In this document: piece after piece, positions 15,471 through 17,177 of the stretch
How the letters are laid out: every line of letters starts with the position of its first letter
Position numbering within the stretch: position 1 is the first letter of the stretch
Origin: JBBSUQ01 sp038234235
GTDB lineage: Bacteria; Bacteroidota; Bacteroidia; Flavobacteriales_D; Crocinitomicaceae
DNA length: 17,177 bases
Assembly: GCA_038234235.1 (NCBI GenBank)
Contig: JBBSUQ010000061.1
Span: 1-17,177 of the forward strand
Reading direction: 5' to 3'
Notes under the pieces: generated by a model
Database searches by the model: none
What the model was told of the DNA's origin: nothing
The model's input: only the letters and a program-made list of their open reading frames with translations
Program-made: the position numbers and the translations under genes

Positions 15471-16967
15471 TTGGCAAAAAACACAATATTTTCATTCTTC
15501 GAAGCAACCGCTGATAAAATTAAAGAACTTATTGAAGGTACAACATCAGGTACCGAAAATGAAAAATTACAACATGTAAATAAAGAAGGTTTTCATAAGC
15601 TTGAAAGAGAAATTAAATCTTTAGAAAACACTCTAAACTCAATTTCTAAAAATAAAACACAGGTTACAGATATTGTACAAAAAGAAAATGCCATTGCTGA
15701 AAATTTAAATATCGGGCAAATTGTTTTTTCCGACATTATTCAATTGTATAAAAAACTAGAAGGCAAGTATACTGTTAAAACAGATTTTGCCATGGCGTAT
15801 TATTATGATGTTTTGGTACACAAACACTATGCGCAAGAAGCTAATTTGGCCAATTTTAATAGTTTATTAGAAACCGACGAATTTAAATTACATATCCGAC
15901 AAATAGTTGAAAAAAATGATTTAAGCCGAATAAATAAATCGCTTTTCTTGTTGAATGACAGCTCAGTCTCAAATGAAAATAAAACAAAGATACAAGCACA
16001 TTATGATGCTTTTTTAAACATTGCTTTTGAATTAAAATTTAAAACCGAAAAAGAGCAAACTGATTTTTTTAAACTATTTAAAACTGAATCGGCAATAGAA
16101 ACCCCAAGCACAGAAACGTTGGAAGATGTGTTGAAAGAATTGGAAGAACTGATCGGTTTGAAAGAAGTTAAAAACGATGTTCACCAACTCATAAATTTAT
16201 TAAAAGTTCAGAAAAAGAGAAGTGCAAAAGGTTTAAAAAATGCCGATTTCTCGTTGCATACCGTATTTCTTGGTCCTCCGGGCACAGGAAAAACATCTGT
16301 AGCCAGATTGCTGGGCAGAATTTATAAACATTTGGGCTTTCTAACAAAGGGTCAGGTGGTGGAAACCGATCGTGAAGGAATGGTAGCAGGATTTGTTGGT
16401 CAAACAGCCACAAAAGTAAACACCTTGGTTGAGCAAAGTTTAGGTGGTGTGCTTTTTATAGATGAAGCTTATGCCCTAACTCAACACACCGGAACAAGTG
16501 ATTATGGTGCAGAAGCTGTAAATACATTGCTGAAACGAATGGAAGACAAACGCAAAGATTTTGCCGTAATTGTTGCCGGTTATTCAGAGCCAATGAAAGA
16601 ATTTGTTGAATCCAATCCGGGTTTGCGTTCTCGTTTTAGCAGGTATTTTTTCTTCGATCATTTTTTGCCGACAGAATTAATCGAAATATTTGAACTCTTT
16701 TGTAAAAAAGCCGATTTTATACTTTCTGCCGAAGCCAAAGAAAAAATTCAAGATATATTTGGCTTGATGTACGATAAAAAAACAGAGAATTTTGGGAATG
16801 CTCGAGTTGCAAGAAACCTGTTTGAAAAATGCATTCAAAACCATGCAAATAGAGTGGTTGATCTTAAAAGAATTACTCAAAAGGCACTTAAAACAATTGA
16901 AGAAAGCGACATTCCTGAACCACTGGATGCCCTAAAAATGTTCATGGATCAAAACGAAGAAGATTGA
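15471..16967 (+). CDS. AAA+ ATPase of the CbxX/CfqX (CbbX/SpoVK) type with helical N-terminal region
   Basis: A 498-residue protein. Residues 1-215 are charged and mostly helical, with coiled-coil character at about 38-75, and unlike any domain I recognise. Residues about 220-480 are a AAA+ module: lead-in LEELIGLKEVKNDV, Walker A G268-PPGTG-K274-TS, the CbxX/CfqX-typical VVETDREGMVAGFVGQTA, Walker B with D331-E332 in LFIDEAYAL, sensor 1 in VIVAGY, arginine finger region NPGLRSRFSR (R386-R391), and sensor 2 GNARVARNLFEK. Relatives act as ring remodellers, for example rubisco activation by CbbX, sporulation SpoVK and type VII secretion EccA. The start is TTG at 15471: no ATG is near, an in-frame stop lies just upstream, and MAKN is a natural N-terminus. 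The gene begins 12 bases after the ABC ATPase, so it is surely co-transcribed with it. Its stop codon lies within a repeat copy. The target protein is unknown. Confidence 0.9.
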   Translation: MAKNTIFSFFEATADKIKELIEGTTSGTENEKLQHVNKEGFHKLEREIKSLENTLNSISKNKTQVTDIVQKENAIAENLNIGQIVFSDIIQLYKKLEGKYTVKTDFAMAYYYDVLVHKHYAQEANLANFNSLLETDEFKLHIRQIVEKNDLSRINKSLFLLNDSSVSNENKTKIQAHYDAFLNIAFELKFKTEKEQTDFFKLFKTESAIETPSTETLEDVLKELEELIGLKEVKNDVHQLINLLKVQKKRSAKGLKNADFSLHTVFLGPPGTGKTSVARLLGRIYKHLGFLTKGQVVETDREGMVAGFVGQTATKVNTLVEQSLGGVLFIDEAYALTQHTGTSDYGAEAVNTLLKRMEDKRKDFAVIVAGYSEPMKEFVESNPGLRSRFSRYFFFDHFLPTELIEIFELFCKKADFILSAEAKEKIQDIFGLMYDKKTENFGNARVARNLFEKCIQNHANRVVDLKRITQKALKTIEESDIPEPLDALKMFMDQNEED

Positions 16968-16993
16968 AATAGCGTATTTCTCCTCCCTCGAGG
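16964..16993 (+). repeat. 30-bp direct repeat, copy 1 (contains the AAA+ stop codon)
   Basis: Identical over 30 bases to the copy at 17147-17176, 183 bases downstream. It includes the small palindrome GAAATAGCGTATTTC and the TCCTCCCTCGAGG half of a larger palindrome. The TGA stop of the AAA+ gene (16965-16967) is formed by its second to fourth bases. Confidence 0.9.
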
Positions 16994-17144
16994 CAGGTTA
17001 GGGAGGGTGGCAGCGATGAACTTTTCAGTAGGAATAATAGTTAAATCTGTAAACTTTTTTTGGACGGGTCACGGGTCATAGTTTGGAGGAAATAATTTTC
17101 TCCTAAAAAATTGCCACCCTCCTTAATCCTCCCTCGAGGGAGGA
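16981..17144. repeat. Imperfect terminal inverted repeat enclosing about 100 bases (MITE-like or intergenic repeat element)
   Basis: The left arm 16981-17012 and the right arm 17112-17144 are reverse complements over about 32 bases with a few mismatches and one indel; TGCCACCCTCC and CTCGAGGGAGGA are the well-kept parts. The right arm contains an 18-bp perfect palindrome (TCCTCCCTCGAGGGAGGA, 17127-17144). The centre (17013-17111) is AT-rich, with two near-adjacent copies of ACGGGTC (17074-17088) and no open frame of note. It could be a mobile miniature element, a structured 3' end or a chromosomal protein-binding repeat. Confidence 0.7.
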
Positions 17145-17146
17145 GC

Positions 17147-17176
17147 TTGAAATAGCGTATTTCTCCTCCCTCGAGG
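17147..17176 (+). repeat. 30-bp direct repeat, copy 2
   Basis: Exact match to 16964-16993. The window ends one base later, so further copies may follow outside. The repeat may be part of a tandem array with a 183-bp period or the flank of an inserted element. Confidence 0.9.
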
Positions 17177-17177
17177 G

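Noticed and set aside
16964..17177. Two 30-bp repeats considered as a CRISPR array
   Set aside because: Only two copies, 153 bases apart, with inverted-repeat structure between them and no cas genes; spacing is wrong for CRISPR.

Overview
The window looks like chromosomal DNA of a low-GC member of the Bacteroidota, probably a flavobacterium-like lineage. The evidence is AT-rich codon usage, very few Shine-Dalgarno sequences, several close matches to the Bacteroidota promoter element TAnnTTTG, a huge alpha-2-macroglobulin-type protein with its own regulatory-like domain, and the style of the intergenic repeats. I cannot name a genus. No rRNA, tRNA, CRISPR array, transposase or phage gene was seen.

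Left part (1-8109): the C-terminal ATPase end of a sensor histidine kinase (cut by the window edge) overlaps a single-domain response regulator. Converging on this pair from the minus strand is a run of three genes, in transcription order: a small membrane protein, a 1966-residue alpha-2-macroglobulin-family protein whose start codon overlaps the stop of the small gene, and a sterol-desaturase/fatty-acid-hydroxylase-family membrane di-iron oxygenase. The macroglobulin keeps an intact thioester motif (C1446-S-E-Q1449).

Middle (8110-9930): a compact divergent promoter region, a GT-B glycosyltransferase (GT4-like), a 172-bp gap containing a possible relic of a minus-strand coding end, and a small signal-peptide-bearing outer-membrane-barrel-like protein.

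Right part (10004-16967): six same-strand genes that look like one functional unit. In order they encode (1) a soluble coiled-coil protein, (2) a two-helix inner-membrane protein with a long cytoplasmic coiled coil, (3) an inner-membrane-anchored periplasmic solute-binding-protein-like domain fused to a C-terminal OmpA peptidoglycan-binding domain, (4) a nitrate/sulfonate/taurine-type ABC permease, (5) its ABC ATPase, and (6) a CbxX/CfqX (CbbX/SpoVK)-type AAA+ ATPase with a helical N-terminal region. An intrinsic terminator lies between genes 3 and 4, so the last three genes may be expressed at a lower level. My inference is that the ABC machinery has been adapted from, or added to, uptake and works with coiled-coil scaffolds, a AAA+ remodeller and a cell-wall tether. 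It is the best candidate here for a poorly described system. Its substrate and role cannot be read from sequence.

The right end (16964-17177) is a repeat-rich non-coding segment. It has an exact 30-bp direct repeat 183 bp apart, an imperfect inverted repeat of about 32 bp and strong palindromes. The first repeat copy supplies the stop codon of the AAA+ gene.
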